NCBI GenBank assembly: GCA_032622095.1
Contig: CP136065.1
Span: 209,352,151 to 209,416,150, forward strand
Direction: 5' to 3'
Origin: Siphonodentalium dalli
Lineage: Eukaryota > Mollusca > Scaphopoda > Gadilida > Siphonodentaliidae
DNA: 64,000 bases
The translations under genes and the position numbers were made by a program. How positions within the stretch are numbered: the stretch's first letter is position 1; each line of letters opens with the position of its first letter. Shown here piece by piece: positions 21,957 to 33,579 of the stretch. The notes below the pieces were generated by a model. It did no database searches. It was not told the DNA's origin and worked only from the letters and a program-made list of their open reading frames with translations.

Positions 21957-23959
21957 TGAATCTTTTGAAATTGTGTTATATTGATGCAGTGTTCGACTTA
22001 TGTGGTAAGTTAAGTATCAATCAACAACAACGAGTGCGTTTTGAAAAGCTGACTTTATGTCGATTGCACCATAAGACAGACAGTTATCTGAATTCAATGC
22101 CAGCGGAGTAGAACCTCCAGACAATATTGTCTGAGTACAATATGTATAAGAACCCGTGTATTCTGCATGCCACATCGATCGATCACTGCCCGAAAAAACT
22201 AAATCGGTGAAGTGCACTATCAAAGAGTCGAGTTTGATCAAACAAAATGCTGTGGGAATATAGGAAATGTTTGTGAATTACCAAAGTGTTTGTTTGAATT
22301 GCAGGATTTTTGGAACGAAAGATTTGTTGGGGCATCATTCTAAACTAAATGAATCAAATCAATTCTCCCATTATGTTATAAAAGCATACATTGGATTGGT
22401 CTAGTGTACATCTGGAGATGTTTTCAGCAAAATAAGCAGGCGACATATACACACACAAAATGAGTCCTATTTATTGGAGGGAAGTAGTCAAATAATCATG
22501 TTGCTTATATTATCTGAACATTTGTTAAGGGAGATACTCGCCAATGAGGATGTAGTATAAAAAGAGTTAAACTTAGTTTATTCAGTCAAAATAACGTTAC
22601 ATGACGAATTTAATACATGCATTTCCATACGAAAATTGAATAGCAGAGTTCAATGGGATTTATATTTCTGACGACTCGAGATGGAAGAACACAGTAAGCA
22701 CGTGGCATTTTTTTTGGGGGGGGGGGGGGGAGTAGTTCTCCCGTTATTTATACCTTTTGGGCCCTGTAAAATATTTCAAAATTTCATTGTGACGGTCAGC
22801 TGTAATTTCTAATATATATCGTTTGCTCATATTCCCGAATATTCCCCAGATGAATAATGTACCCGACCAATGTATAATTTATTATTGAATGGGACACTCT
22901 ATTTAGTGTAGAAAGGGTTAAACTTCTATGATAATAACATAAACCCCTGAGGGGTGCTATGAATGTGAATTGCTTGCATTCAAAAACAACACAACCAATA
23001 AAACATTATTGTATTTCAACACAAAAACAATGGGAACGATAATTATTCAATGTTTGAATACGAATAATATTGGAGATTATCGCCAGGCAATCAATTCAAG
23101 AAACGGTTTTCTGAATAACATATAGACGAGTATAAACCCGTGTTTCAATTTGCAAACACCATTTTTTTCTGTTCCTTTAATCTGAATTTGTGTGATTCTC
23201 CTCCACCCGTCGTAAATTTTCGTCATAAATATATATGCGGGAAATCCCTTCTCCGGTTTGTACCCCGTTATTATGCGCTACTGTCACAAACCCCTTCCAA
23301 ATAACTATTCATGACATGGCTATCAAATAATGTTCATTCCACGGCCACGCATACACAATTCCATATAAATTTCAATACAAACTTCAGTCATATCTAAACT
23401 GTTCCATTCAATTTTGATTGGAAATGGTGCCTTGTTTGTACCAACAAACCCACCCATGCATGGGATAACGTTATCCAGACAAAGCCATTACTTCTGATTC
23501 ACCACCTCCTGATGAAAACAAAAATATGCATAGCCGCCAGGCGGCACCGCAACTCCTGCAGCGATCGCCGGCATATGCAGGAATCACTGAACTAAATGGT
23601 TTCCCATAGGCGACAGTGTTAACGTTTCGGCCAAATTCACCGAATTGAAGCCTGCAGGCCATACCAGTGATGTTTACCCAGCTAGATTGACACCAGTTGA
23701 TCACGAAAATGCAAGAAAAATCAAAGGTAATGTGTTTACTTTTTTTTAATAAATCCCCAAGTGTACCACAGCGCTATACCACAGCCAAATTTGATCTGGA
23801 AAAAACCAGAACTACAGCAGCTAGTTAAATAAATTTCCCGTTCTCAAAAATCCATTCACCCATTAATTCACCAGTTTAAACTATTTAGATATGATGTACA
23901 AATCAAATAAACGCGATGTCATCCTTTAATAACGTGTCGAATGTATCAGGTGAAGGTCA
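21957..23959. other. Gene-free stretch
   Basis: No supported coding or RNA gene over 2 kb. A poly-G run is at about 22716-22731. Short frames lack family residues. Confidence 0.45.
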
Positions 23960-24060
23960 TTCTTCAGTTACCTTCACCTTTAGTAGTCCACGGTGTACTC
24001 GCTCCCCGACTCTGGAACACATTTAGCTCCCTGATTCATGCAACCCCACGGTGTTAAGGT
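23960..24060 (+). pseudogene. Possible LINE ORF2 C-terminal fragment
   Basis: The plus strand reads VLAPRLWNTFSSLIHA, resembling the 'aPrlWNsLP..ir' motif near the end of CR1/jockey-type ORF2 proteins. Only about 20 residues fit and no other motif supports it, so chance similarity remains possible. Confidence 0.3.
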
Positions 24061-24224
24061 GGATACTCGTGGTGGGGTTTCCGCACCAGGGGACATGTGC
24101 ACCCACACTTAATGTTCTGCTAACAGCTTGTTGTTCATCAACTAGATCACATGCTATGGCCACCTACTACTTCACTGTCTTACACATCTAACTGTTGTGC
24201 TTTCCCCAACTGTCACATTCTCTC

Positions 24225-24415
24225 TCGCTCTTGCTCGCGGTGTCTCTCTCTCCATCTCTCTCTCTTTCTCTCGCTCTCTGTATCTCTCTTTCTCTCTTGA
24301 TATAAGACGTCGGGATAGTTGCTTAGTCCCATTCTCAATCATTTTGTGTATGCATATTATACTGGTGTACACGTATATGACTTTATGTAACATATATATA
24401 TATATATATATATGT
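24225..24415. repeat. CT-rich tract and AT microsatellite
   Basis: Pyrimidine-rich CTCTCT sequence (24225-24300) followed by a TA dinucleotide run (24391-24413). Confidence 0.85.
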
Positions 24416-24614
24416 TTATGAGGATTGGCAATACAATATATACACTAACCGCACGCTTACATACCTTTTCTGTATTTAGCATATCACAAAATGATCGTCA
24501 TTGTCAGTTCCGTTTTGCTCATTTCCGTTCAAAAATATGGCATGCCTCAGAAGGTACAACCAGAACAACCAGAATGAAACATTGTCAGCAGGTATAAGAT
24601 ACACGAAATAATCA

Positions 24615-24983
24615 CATACCGGCTTCATATGCTCTAAAAATACTTGCCATGGTCATAGCCATTCATAAGCTGTTTACAATTGTTCGCACAGAGGTGAAAT
24701 AAACGCTCTTTATTTATACCATAGCAGGAATATACTAACACGGAACGCTCTTTGCTGTTCCATGTCGCGCATGTGGCTGTTTTTTTATTTTTGACCCAAA
24801 CATAATGTTCAAAGTTGTATTTGTTATGACTCCAATGCGTCTTTCTTGGACATATAATGCCCATAGAAAGGTAATAAGTACTTATCGACGTATATCAAGT
24901 ACTTATCGACGTATATCGATATCGATCCCATTCAAAAGCGAATATTATAAGGTCTATTTTGTAGCGCAAACCGTGGCTTTATA
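24615..24983 (-). mobile_element. Type-2 TTAA MITE, diverged copy
   Basis: Matches the reverse of the copy at 10304 from the ATACCGGCTTCATATGCTC side to GCGCAAACCGTGGCTTTA. The terminal TTAA is mutated on the right, and the left end is lost. It contains a small 24-bp duplication of AAGTACTTATCGACGTATAT (24880-24930). Confidence 0.75.
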
Positions 24984-26438
24984 TGAGAAAATTTTAGTGT
25001 GACGCGGCGTTACATTTCCAACTGAACCAGACAATCGACATGCATGTCTGGGTTCCTTCTAAATTCGATGTTGTGAACTGCGCATTGACCATTGATAATA
25101 ACATTCATTCATCAGTATATGTCGGCGGAGATAATACCGTCTCCAACAGAACAATGTTCATCGCCGACGTAACACGAATGAGTAATCCGACGGCAGTGAA
25201 CCAGCTGACAGTTATAAGTTGATTATTAGTGAATTATTAGGACTCATCAGACAATAACGCTCATATATCGTCTAAGATAAGGCACAGTATATGACTGGTA
25301 CCCGCGTACTCGAATCTAAGAATGTTCGTCTCAGGTTTATAGTTTAGTACCTCACATCACATCATAATCCACACCATATAAGTCCAATGTCATAAACATG
25401 CCAGGCGAATAAACATGAAACTATTGCAATCAATGTCATCTTCATGATACAAGAGACCCTTAAAACATTCAAAGTATTACGTCCAAACGAAGCGGGCGGC
25501 TTTATTCGGAACTCTCTTGATATTTTGTAATAATGGATAATAAGGAAATAATCTTTTTGATACATGTATATGTGTTATTCTTGATTGTTTTCGGAGGAGG
25601 GCGATATAAATGAATCACGACACAAGGTCAGACATATGAGCTCATTCTTTAGATGGCTTGACGATCAGACATCGATTAATAAAAAGGCAGTTTTAACAGG
25701 TTTCGAGTTTTGGCCGGGTGCCCAAGATTACCACGGACACCTGCGATAAAAAGCGTTTTGTTCTCCTTATCCAGCAACCATGAGTATTAAAGAATATCGA
25801 AGAGCCTCCGTGTATATACACATGAATATGATTTTATATTTAATCTCATCACATTATTTTAGACGTTGTGTGGTCTACATGGCATAATAATATGTATGAC
25901 GATTTACAATTCAATTCAGTTCAATTCAATGTTGTATTTGGTTAAATCCACCAACATGATTATACACCAACACAATATTAAACATATAACATTAATAACA
26001 AACGGCCAGTTAACACAGACTAATATGTTATATTTACATACGAAGTGTGATCATCACTAAATCCAGCATTCCGATTGGTCGGCGCCCACGTGGCTAGTTG
26101 CAATTATTTCTCGGTGAACGCGCAACAGCTCATAACTGCAGCCTCATAATTACATCTACACGTCATCAGTTTCGGAAAGAAGAACGCGTAATTTGGACTC
26201 GCGCTGGATTGACTTAATACATAATCTGGTTTCAATATAAAGAGAAATTGTTCCTGTTAACTTTTGCCAAGGGTGCTATGGGATATTTTGGGCTTGTTTT
26301 ATAACGATACACTTTTCGATTTAAATACATTTACAAAAGTGGCTTTTTCGCTAAATGTATATAAATATAAGGATTAACTGTCATGTGGACTGTTTTTATG
26401 GAGATGTAACCGTGAGGTAAGTGGTCATAACTTGTATG
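24984..26438. other. Gene-free stretch
   Basis: No supported gene or repeat beyond short AT-rich words. Confidence 0.45.
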
Positions 26439-26693
26439 TAAAACCCTTCGAATACAGCTGGTACATCATTAAATATCCCGTGCCAGTGCATTCTCTTATA
26501 TTCGCGAGTCTTCCACATGGAGCCTCGCATATATAAGATAATGCATGGTTTTCAAGGACAAGGTAAATATTGTTAGGTCAATGTATTCTCTTATATATGC
26601 GAGGCTCCCTATGAGTAACTCGCATATATAAGAGAATGTATTGGTATAGGATTTTCACAAAAAATCAGGAAGCTCCAGAAATGGAAGGGTTAA
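26439..26693 (+). mobile_element. Type-6 TTAA MITE with hairpin pair, diverged
   Basis: The right end, reversed, reads TTAACCCTTCCATTTC with GGAGCTTCC beyond, and TTAA at 26690-26693. The left end aligns to AACCCTTCGAATAC but its TTAA is mutated. Hairpins at 26480-26546 and 26577-26645 carry a different loop (TCTTCCACATGGAG type) from the type-1 loop. This is the CATGAC...GGAGCT shell also seen at 27019, 39491 and 47612. Confidence 0.75.
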
Positions 26694-27018
26694 CTTATCC
26701 GAGAATGCATGTCTGTAACACCATTATTGATTTCCAGTATTTCGCACAGACGACTATTAACTCCCTGCAAATGTTCTGTATTCCAAACATGCACTTGACA
26801 TTAAAGTAGACCATTCACCATCGATATATTTTGTTGAACAACGCACAGAATCACACAATTTCCATTGTGTTGCGCTGTTTGTTTGGTTAAATAGCACCCT
26901 GTACACGGTGATTAATAATTTACCACAGTACAAAGTTAAACTTTCAGGCGCTACCAGTTGACGAATCTCATAATGAAAACACACTATAAATATCTTTTAT
27001 GGTGGTTGAAAATCATCG
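26694..27018. other. No recognised feature
   Basis: Spacer between two type-6 MITEs; a short minus frame here has no known domain. Confidence 0.35.
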
Positions 27019-27196
27019 TTAACCCTTTCATGACGGGAGCTGCGCTGGTGTCGCATTAAAGATCCCGAGCCAGTGCATTCTCTTATATATGCTAGTCTCC
27101 CATATAGGGAGCCTCGCATAAAAAGAGACTGCACTGGCTTACAATGTCAAGGTAACAAGTGTTAGGCCAATGCATTCTCTTATACATGCGATGCTC
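27019..27196 (+). mobile_element. Type-6 TTAA MITE, right part replaced
   Basis: Starts TTAACCCTTTCATGACGGG (TTAA 27019-27022), with hairpin A at 27071-27137 and the first arm of hairpin B from 27164. The sequence switches at about 27197 into a type-2 MITE fragment. The right terminus is lost. Confidence 0.8.
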
Positions 27197-27538
27197 CCTT
27201 TCTACGAGCATTATATATGTAACTCCAACAAAAGAACGCATTGAAGTAATGAAAAATACAACTGTGAATACGGTGTTTGGGTCCCAAACAAAAAACCGCC
27301 ATTTGCGCGACATGTAACAGAAAAGAGCGTTCCGTGGTATTCTATTCTTGATATGGTAGCAATAAAGAGCGGTTGCCTGAATTCTAGCGAAAAGTTGAAA
27401 ACGGTTGAAAAATGGCTTTATTAGAGCATATATGAAGCCGGTATATCAAAAGTTCGTTTATTTATTGACCTATCGTATCCATCGCTCCAAATTACGTAGG
27501 AAACTATCTGGAGGTTCGAATGAGCCATGTCCGTTTAA
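27197..27538 (+). mobile_element. Type-2 TTAA MITE fragment
   Basis: Matches 10400-10747 in the same orientation, ending GAGCCATGTCCGTTTAA with TTAA at 27535-27538. The left end is missing; it begins inside hairpin B of the preceding MITE. Confidence 0.8.
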
Positions 27539-28019
27539 TATTCACCGATTTTATATAGAGGAGGGACTGCACCTCCGCTGTGCTCATAGTAAAGAAGGTG
27601 GCAGTGTCACGATGGTTGTTCTCAGTCTCCGCCTCCCTTGATTAAATTAACCGTGATCTATTTATCCGAAAAGTTTTAATTTAATCAACTAATAACACGC
27701 AAACATGTTTGCGTGGCCAGTCATCTAATTTACCCATCAGGAAAACACAACCCAACAACAGTATGTGCGTCAGTAAAGTGCATATGGTCTGTCGTTATTA
27801 ATTGAGTTATAGTATTAGCGTCATCTCCTTTCATTTCTTTCCGTGGTGTACAATGTCTTAATGGTAACAATACAACCAATTCCATTATGGCTATTCGGAG
27901 AAGCCCTTGAAGTGCGCCGACCGCTACCACATACTGTTAGTTTACAGACATGGAGTTACAGAGAATCGTTAAGTACAGCCGGTGTGTACTCATATGGCTG
28001 TCCGATACACAACCAGCCC
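27539..28019. other. No recognised feature
   Basis: May include decayed LINE sequence upstream of the C-terminal fragment, but I cannot follow it. Confidence 0.35.
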
Positions 28020-28278
28020 AACAAACCCGGCTACTCTAATCGATCGCAATCATCAAACCTGTTTCCGGTTCCGAGGCGTGACTTGGAAACGTATGGTCGA
28101 AGGTCTTTTGCACCAACTACATGTATCTGGAACCAGATATCCAAAGACGTAAAACATTCCGTGACCTAGCTATAGATTCAAAACTAACCTCAAAATGCAC
28201 TTATATATTAAAGTCACACTTCGGATCACCGCCATCAGAATCAGAATCAACATCCTCATCTCAGACCAAAAATAACTG
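28020..28278 (+). pseudogene. LINE ORF2 C-terminal fragment
   Basis: The plus frame reads SNRSQSSNLFPVPRRDLETY, then GRRSFAPTTCIWNQISKDVK. After a one-base shift near 28158 it gives DLAIDSKLTSKCTYILKSHF and a stop at about 28278. This matches the closing segment of CR1/Rex/jockey-type ORF2 proteins: 'vPr.rl.tyG.rsFs..ap.lWN.lp..ir', then a short helix with 'fK..Lk..lf'. No catalytic domain precedes it. It is a 5'-truncated copy with one frameshift. Confidence 0.75.
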
Positions 28279-29471
28279 ATCATTTCCGTTTGCATAATTA
28301 TATGTATCACTGTTGATTTGTGAATGTGTGTATTCGTGTGTCATATGCGTGTGTATGCGAGATTGTCATATAAAATATCATTGTGTTATGCATTTATGTT
28401 CTATTGTATCTGCAGCGGTTTGAGCCTTCGGGGGATAATGCGCTCATCAAATCCGCACTATTTTGTTTATCTTATTATTATCAAAAAGTGCATTGCTCAC
28501 ATGAACCACCAAATTATGCCTATATAGTCCGTGAGCAAATTCCCAAAAGACGCGTAGTTTTTATTTCGTTGCACCCCCTCGTATTTTTCTGTTCTGTATA
28601 TCAGAATGTCGGCATCTCCTGTCGGTCACAGTGACACTAATATCTAATAAAATCGGTATATAGGATTTAGGCGGTGTGAATCTTTCGCAGTTTGATCTGA
28701 ATTTCTGGTATATATCCTATCATTTCTTCACCGTTAATAGTTATATAATTACAACTACGTTCGCTTTCACTTAAATGCGTGCATTTGATTGGTCAAGGCC
28801 CTTAGATACACTTGGTAGCGACAAACTATATCAGCTGAGGGAAGTGTCGTTTCCCACATCACTGGGTGTAGTGATACTTTAAAAAAATCGCAAACAAAGT
28901 CGAATATCCATGGGCCGAATTTACACGGAATTTTATTTAGTCCACCAATCAAATCGCTAGAAATAACTTCCGTTTCTAGTGGTAACCGAAGACGCCAACT
29001 CTCAGCGAAAAATTATCGCCGATTAAACAGCAAAATAGTACATTAATTTAGATGGGGATAAAGGAATCTATTACATAACTATGCCACCATTAGTATTAGC
29101 ATTTATCTAGCTTCGTGTCAATACTAATATGACATGGCAGTGGTCATGAGAGCATAGAATGCACCTTTGTAGCGATTGTTTACTTTTCGAGTTTGTCACC
29201 GGAGACCGCAAATTCGGTGGGGAATTTTGGGAACACCGCTTCGGAATTGTTATCGAATCGGATTGCTTTATGGCAATAGATGTTCTAGAATCGTTTTAAA
29301 TAAGTGAAATTTACACCAGCAAGTACGTGTGTGGTGTTTTGCTTTTGTGTAGTTGTGAAAATTGGAAACAGATCGAATTGTGTGTGTTAACATCGAACTT
29401 CCGGTCGGTCGCCCAATTTATTCTCGAACCAATTTCCCATTTCGGTTAAAAGAGCAGCTGAAGTCCAGACA
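28279..29471. other. No recognised feature
   Basis: AT-rich, no supported gene. The first part may be the 3' flank of the LINE fragment. Confidence 0.4.
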
Positions 29472-30028
29472 CAAATATCACTTGGGTAGTTTTACTATGT
29501 TAGTGTTTTTAATATAGATTCTTTAAAAAACACTTGTTTAATCACCAACTAATATGCCGATTGTCGTAATTATAAGCAATCAACGTCGTTTTCGATGCAT
29601 CTGTCGACGTATAGAAGTGTCGGATGCCGAACTACAAATATCACTTGGGTAGTTTTACTATTTTAGTGTTTTTAATATAGTTTCTTTAAAAAACACTTGT
29701 TTAATCACCAACTAATATGCGGATTGTCGTAATTATAAGCAATCAACGTCGTTTTCGATGCATTGTCGGCGTATAGAAGTGTCGGATGCCGAACTACAAA
29801 TATCACTTGGGTAGTTTTACTATTTTAGTGTTTTTAATATAGTTTCTTTAAAAAACACTTGTTTAATCACCAACTAATATGCGGATTGTCGTAATTATAA
29901 GCAATCAACGTCGTTTTCGATGCATCTGTCGGCGTATAGAAGTGTCGGATGTCGAACTACATGTAATTCGGCATCCGACACTTCTATACGCCGACAGATG
30001 CATCGAAAACGACGTTGATTACATTTAT
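29472..30028. repeat. 163-bp tandem repeat (three copies) with inverted cap
   Basis: Units start CAAATATCACTTGGGTAG at 29472, 29635 and about 29797 and are nearly identical. After the third copy comes ACATGTAATTCGGCATCCG, and then about 60 bp (29968-30028) repeat the unit's 3' end in reverse (GACACTTCTATACGCCGACA). The last copy can therefore fold on the cap. Confidence 0.9.
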
Positions 30029-30139
30029 ACTGATAACGTCGCGACATGGCCTGGCTACTAAAACAACGAATAAAGACTGCATAATTGTTTTATGATATAG
30101 ATTACACGAGAGATTGCGCACCCGCGAGAACATGTATAT

Positions 30140-30250
30140 AGAGGATCTCCAACGAGTTATATTGGGATATAAGATAACATAACGAGTTGAAGATCTCGTA
30201 TGTCACAAGAAAAAAACTAAGAGTTCTATGCCTTTTTAACAAATCAAAAT
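30140..30250. repeat. Dispersed repeat fragment, also at 43555-43650
   Basis: AACATAACGAGTTGAAGA, CGTATGTCACA and CTTTTTAACAAATCAAAA occur in the same order here and near 43590-43645. An unclassified shared repeat. Confidence 0.5.
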
Positions 30251-30618
30251 CGTTAAAAGAAGCTGAACAATGCATGCAAAATCCATTCATGCACGGCGTT
30301 GGCTGAGACGCTTCACAGCCGTATACGATAGTATTGCGCGATCAATTGGTCTCTTTGGCTTGTTCCTATTTACGTTAGTGCCACGACTTTGAACAATAAT
30401 TGAACTTTATTGAACAAAGCAAACATTTTACAATGTCTGGTATTGGTTTCAATCGTGGCGTTTCTAAATAGTATTAATCCGCGTAGCAATTTACTTGGCG
30501 CGATGCCAAGTATCCCGGGGATGCACGCGGCTATTACTCACTAGTGATGGATAAGAACATATCTAATGGATTTTTCAATGATAGTATAGGGGTTTCATGT
30601 GATATAGAATAATAACTG

Positions 30619-31960
30619 CATGGATAACACCGACAACAATTATAAAACTTGCCGTGGAAAGCTCCCGACCTGTCACATCCTAACTTGTCAATCGGAGACC
30701 CACAGGCAAACTGCAGTGCAAACTCTGGAACACAAACCCAACCTAGGACACCTGGCGCATTTGCTACAAATTCCAATGAAATGATTGACAGTGTAGAGAA
30801 TAACAGTGATGTTAGCCCTAAAATTCTGCCCTCATTGTCGGTCGAAAAAGTCCGAACTGAACCACTCGACCATTCCTATAAATTGGTCAACGGATACCAG
30901 CTCCCTCGTGAGGGAAATTCTTGTCAAGTCCAAAAAATCTACTGACTCTACTACCACGAATCAAGCTGACATTCAACTAAGATCTCCAACATTCAGTAAT
31001 ATGCTGGCGAATACCGGAGGTGTTGGCACTTCGATTGCATCTTCGAAAGCGCAATCAGACAATGTCGCATCAGAACAACATTCCGAATTATAACTCCAAC
31101 GATAACGAAAGTTTAAACAGCATTTCTGTCATCTCAACATCCGAGCAGAATGAGGAGAGACACCGAATGTCCCACACAGACCGCACGCGCGTCGATATTA
31201 GAATGCCCCACAACTCGTCAGTTATAATAAATATGACAAAGACTCGAAATTTCACGTAGACAGTTCCTATAATACCACAGACAACAATCAGCAACAGAAA
31301 CTGATTCGACGCACAAATCCATGGTGTCCCTCCACGCGATTGCCACGATGACGGACATCATCTCGACGATTCAAGCGGCTTTAACCCTTTACCCAACAGA
31401 ACGGCCCTGTGCCAATGCATTCTCTTATATATGCGAGTCGACCATAGGTCGCCTCGCATATATAAGAGAATGCATTGGCTTAACACATTAAAAATTGTTA
31501 AAGAATGTAAGAAAAAATGTTAAAAAGTGTTAAAAAAAGATTTTTTTAGGCCAATGCATTCTCTTATATATGCGAGGCGACCTATGGTCGACTCGCATAT
31601 ATAAGAGAATGCATTGGCACAGGGCATAACTGTAACTATCACAATGTGGTCAAGGAGCCGATTCCAATGATATCCATATTTGTATGGTTCTATTGAGACA
31701 GGCCGAAGATATTTTAGGCTGTTGAAGCATTATTTGGCCGGTTTTGGCCGGTTTGTTGGGTAAAGGGTTAAAGGCGTGTTACATAAAAGAGGTCGGAGAA
31801 CCCGTAAAATCTTTATAGGGAGGATTTCTACAAATGTCAAAGAGCGCGATCTTTGGAAATTCTTCGAAAATAGAGGCATATTGCCCACTTTCGTTCGACT
31901 CATGGCCAGTACATGGCACACAATCAGCCCGAGTATACGCAGATGATGTAAAATTGCTGT
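30619..31960 (+). pseudogene. LINE ORF1 with RRM-like segment, split by a MITE
   Basis: Plus-strand frames read a Ser/Thr/Asn-rich protein (30649-31250: FCPHCRSKKSELNHSTIP, SPTFSNMLANTGG, SLNSISVISTSEQNEE), using more than one frame. After a TTAA MITE (31381-31771) the protein resumes with RRTRKIFIGRISTNVKERDL and WKFFENRGILPTFVRLM, which resemble the two RNA-binding strands of an RRM-like fold. A disordered N-terminus, a CxxC pair and a C-terminal RRM suit a LINE ORF1 RNA-binding protein. It ends shortly before the endonuclease ORF, as in a two-ORF LINE. The CPHC pair could be part of a zinc finger, though no partner residues are seen. Function is inferred from layout more than from residues. 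Confidence 0.55.
31381..31771 (+). mobile_element. Type-1 TTAA MITE with hairpin pair, inserted in LINE ORF1
   Basis: Reference-quality copy: TTAACCCTTTACCCAACA at the left, its inverse at the right, with TTAA at 31381-31384 and 31768-31771. Hairpin A is 31411-31479, the spacer is rich in AAAATTGTTAAA, and hairpin B is 31549-31618 in the opposite sense. The flanking LINE ORF1 reads through if one TTAA copy is counted, so the insertion postdates the LINE. Confidence 0.94.
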
Positions 31961-32020
31961 ACCAATAAGGTTGCCAGACCATGGCGTCCTGATCCACCTC
32001 AGCGTGATTATCATGGATAC

Positions 32021-33510
32021 GCAGACAAACAAACTTAATATATTGACGTGCAATGCCACAGGCTTCATGTCATCCCAGCTATATCTTTGTGATATTCTGA
32101 AAACATTAATTTACAGCTTTGTCGGAATATCTGAGCACTGGTTTGTGAACAAAATGTTATTTCACTTGAAAAACTACATCATTTCTATTCCGCTGCGGTA
32201 AAGCCGGGGCGAACGATCAAAACTAAAACTAACTCCACGTTCACAAGAGACGGGGTAGCTATTATGATACGAAATTACTTGCTCAACAGATGTACAGTGA
32301 TGGACATACCACAGGAATGGTGTGCAGGTATCAACTTCAAGATTTCTCCCATGCAGTATGTCACTGGCATTTATTCAAGTATACATGCTAAACAAAAACC
32401 ATGGAGATGATGAATTTCAGAAGTGTTTAGCATCTTTGTTGGACATTTATTCTATGCTACAACAAGAAGGTCCTGTTATTTTAATGAGCGATTTCAACGT
32501 ACACATAGGAGAGGCCAGAGGTGAAAATATGTCTACGCATCACTCGTTCCGTTCTATGGTAATGAACACATTCACCAAAGACACATGCATGTGGTCTACT
32601 GTTTGTTCGCCTTCGTGCAAGGGACCACGATTCATATTCCTTCCCTTCGCTGCAGTGGCCAGTCCAACCACTATTGACCATATCTTCATACCAGAGTGCA
32701 TGGTACACTTGGTATCGACATGTCGCGTCTTGGATGACGTACCATCGAATGTGTCAAATCATCTGCCTGTGACATGTGCCATTACCGTGGATATGTATGA
32801 CCACCGAACCACAGCCACCCACACACATACCCGCACTGTGTACAAATGGAACGGTGGTGACATCCAGCGATACCGTCTAATCCTGAATACGGCGTGCTCC
32901 GAGATGTTAAAGCGACATATCCTTGACAATTCTGACGTTGATAAACTGTATGTTGATGTTGTATTCTCACTCCATGAGGTTGCCCGGTCAGCTATTGGTG
33001 AACGGAGGTTCCAGACACACATGAAGCCCTACTGGAATACCTATCTTCGCTACAACAAAATGTGAAAGCAAACCGATCAAAGTGGTTATTGTCTGGGGGA
33101 AAACATACTACGGAATCAAGTGATTTTCTGAACTACAAGGACTCAAAACGTCGATTTCGGCGGGCTCTAAGGATAGCCGTGCGCAATCACGAGCAAAAAT
33201 TCCTGTTAGATGTTGAAACTGCAGCACACGTTTCTGGAGAATGACGAAGTCTAGAACTAACTCACATGCAGTTACGAGCGGTATGTATTTTGGAAATGGT
33301 ATATGTAAAGAACCTAATGCGATCTTGTCAGGCTGGAAATGCTATTTTGAGAACTTATACACAACCACAGTGCAAGCTGATCCCGAGTTCAATACATTCA
33401 TTACCAACATCATCTCGTCGGAATTCGATCCCTCCTGCATAAATTATGACTCGACAGTATTTTGCAATGAAGTCATGTCAGAAGATGTCAATGCTCAAAT
33501 AAAAAAACAT
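32021..33510 (+). pseudogene. LINE ORF2 endonuclease and linker, truncated before RT
   Basis: In order, on the plus strand and in shifting frames: NKLNILTCNATGFMSSQL (32031-32085; the N in LxxN binds the catalytic metal) and FVGISEHWFVN (catalytic E). Then VAIMIRNYLLNRCTVMDIP and WCAGINFKISPM, ILMSDFNVHIG (the D.N pair, about 32480-32510), TTIDHIFIPECM (the D of the SxTxID motif) and SNHLPVTCAI (the H of S-D-H; here N replaces D). This is an APE-type endonuclease that nicks the target. A linker follows (YKDSKRRFRRALRIAVRNHE, ILSGWKCYFENLYTTT). The match ends near 33510, so the reverse transcriptase is missing. At least four frame changes occur; it is inactive. The upstream ORF1 at 30619 probably belongs to the same copy. 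Confidence 0.9.
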
Positions 33511-33579
33511 GAGGAAAAACGTTATATCTTTCCGAAAATAAATACTGTTCTCTTTTTGTGGGAACACTTTTATCGCTGG

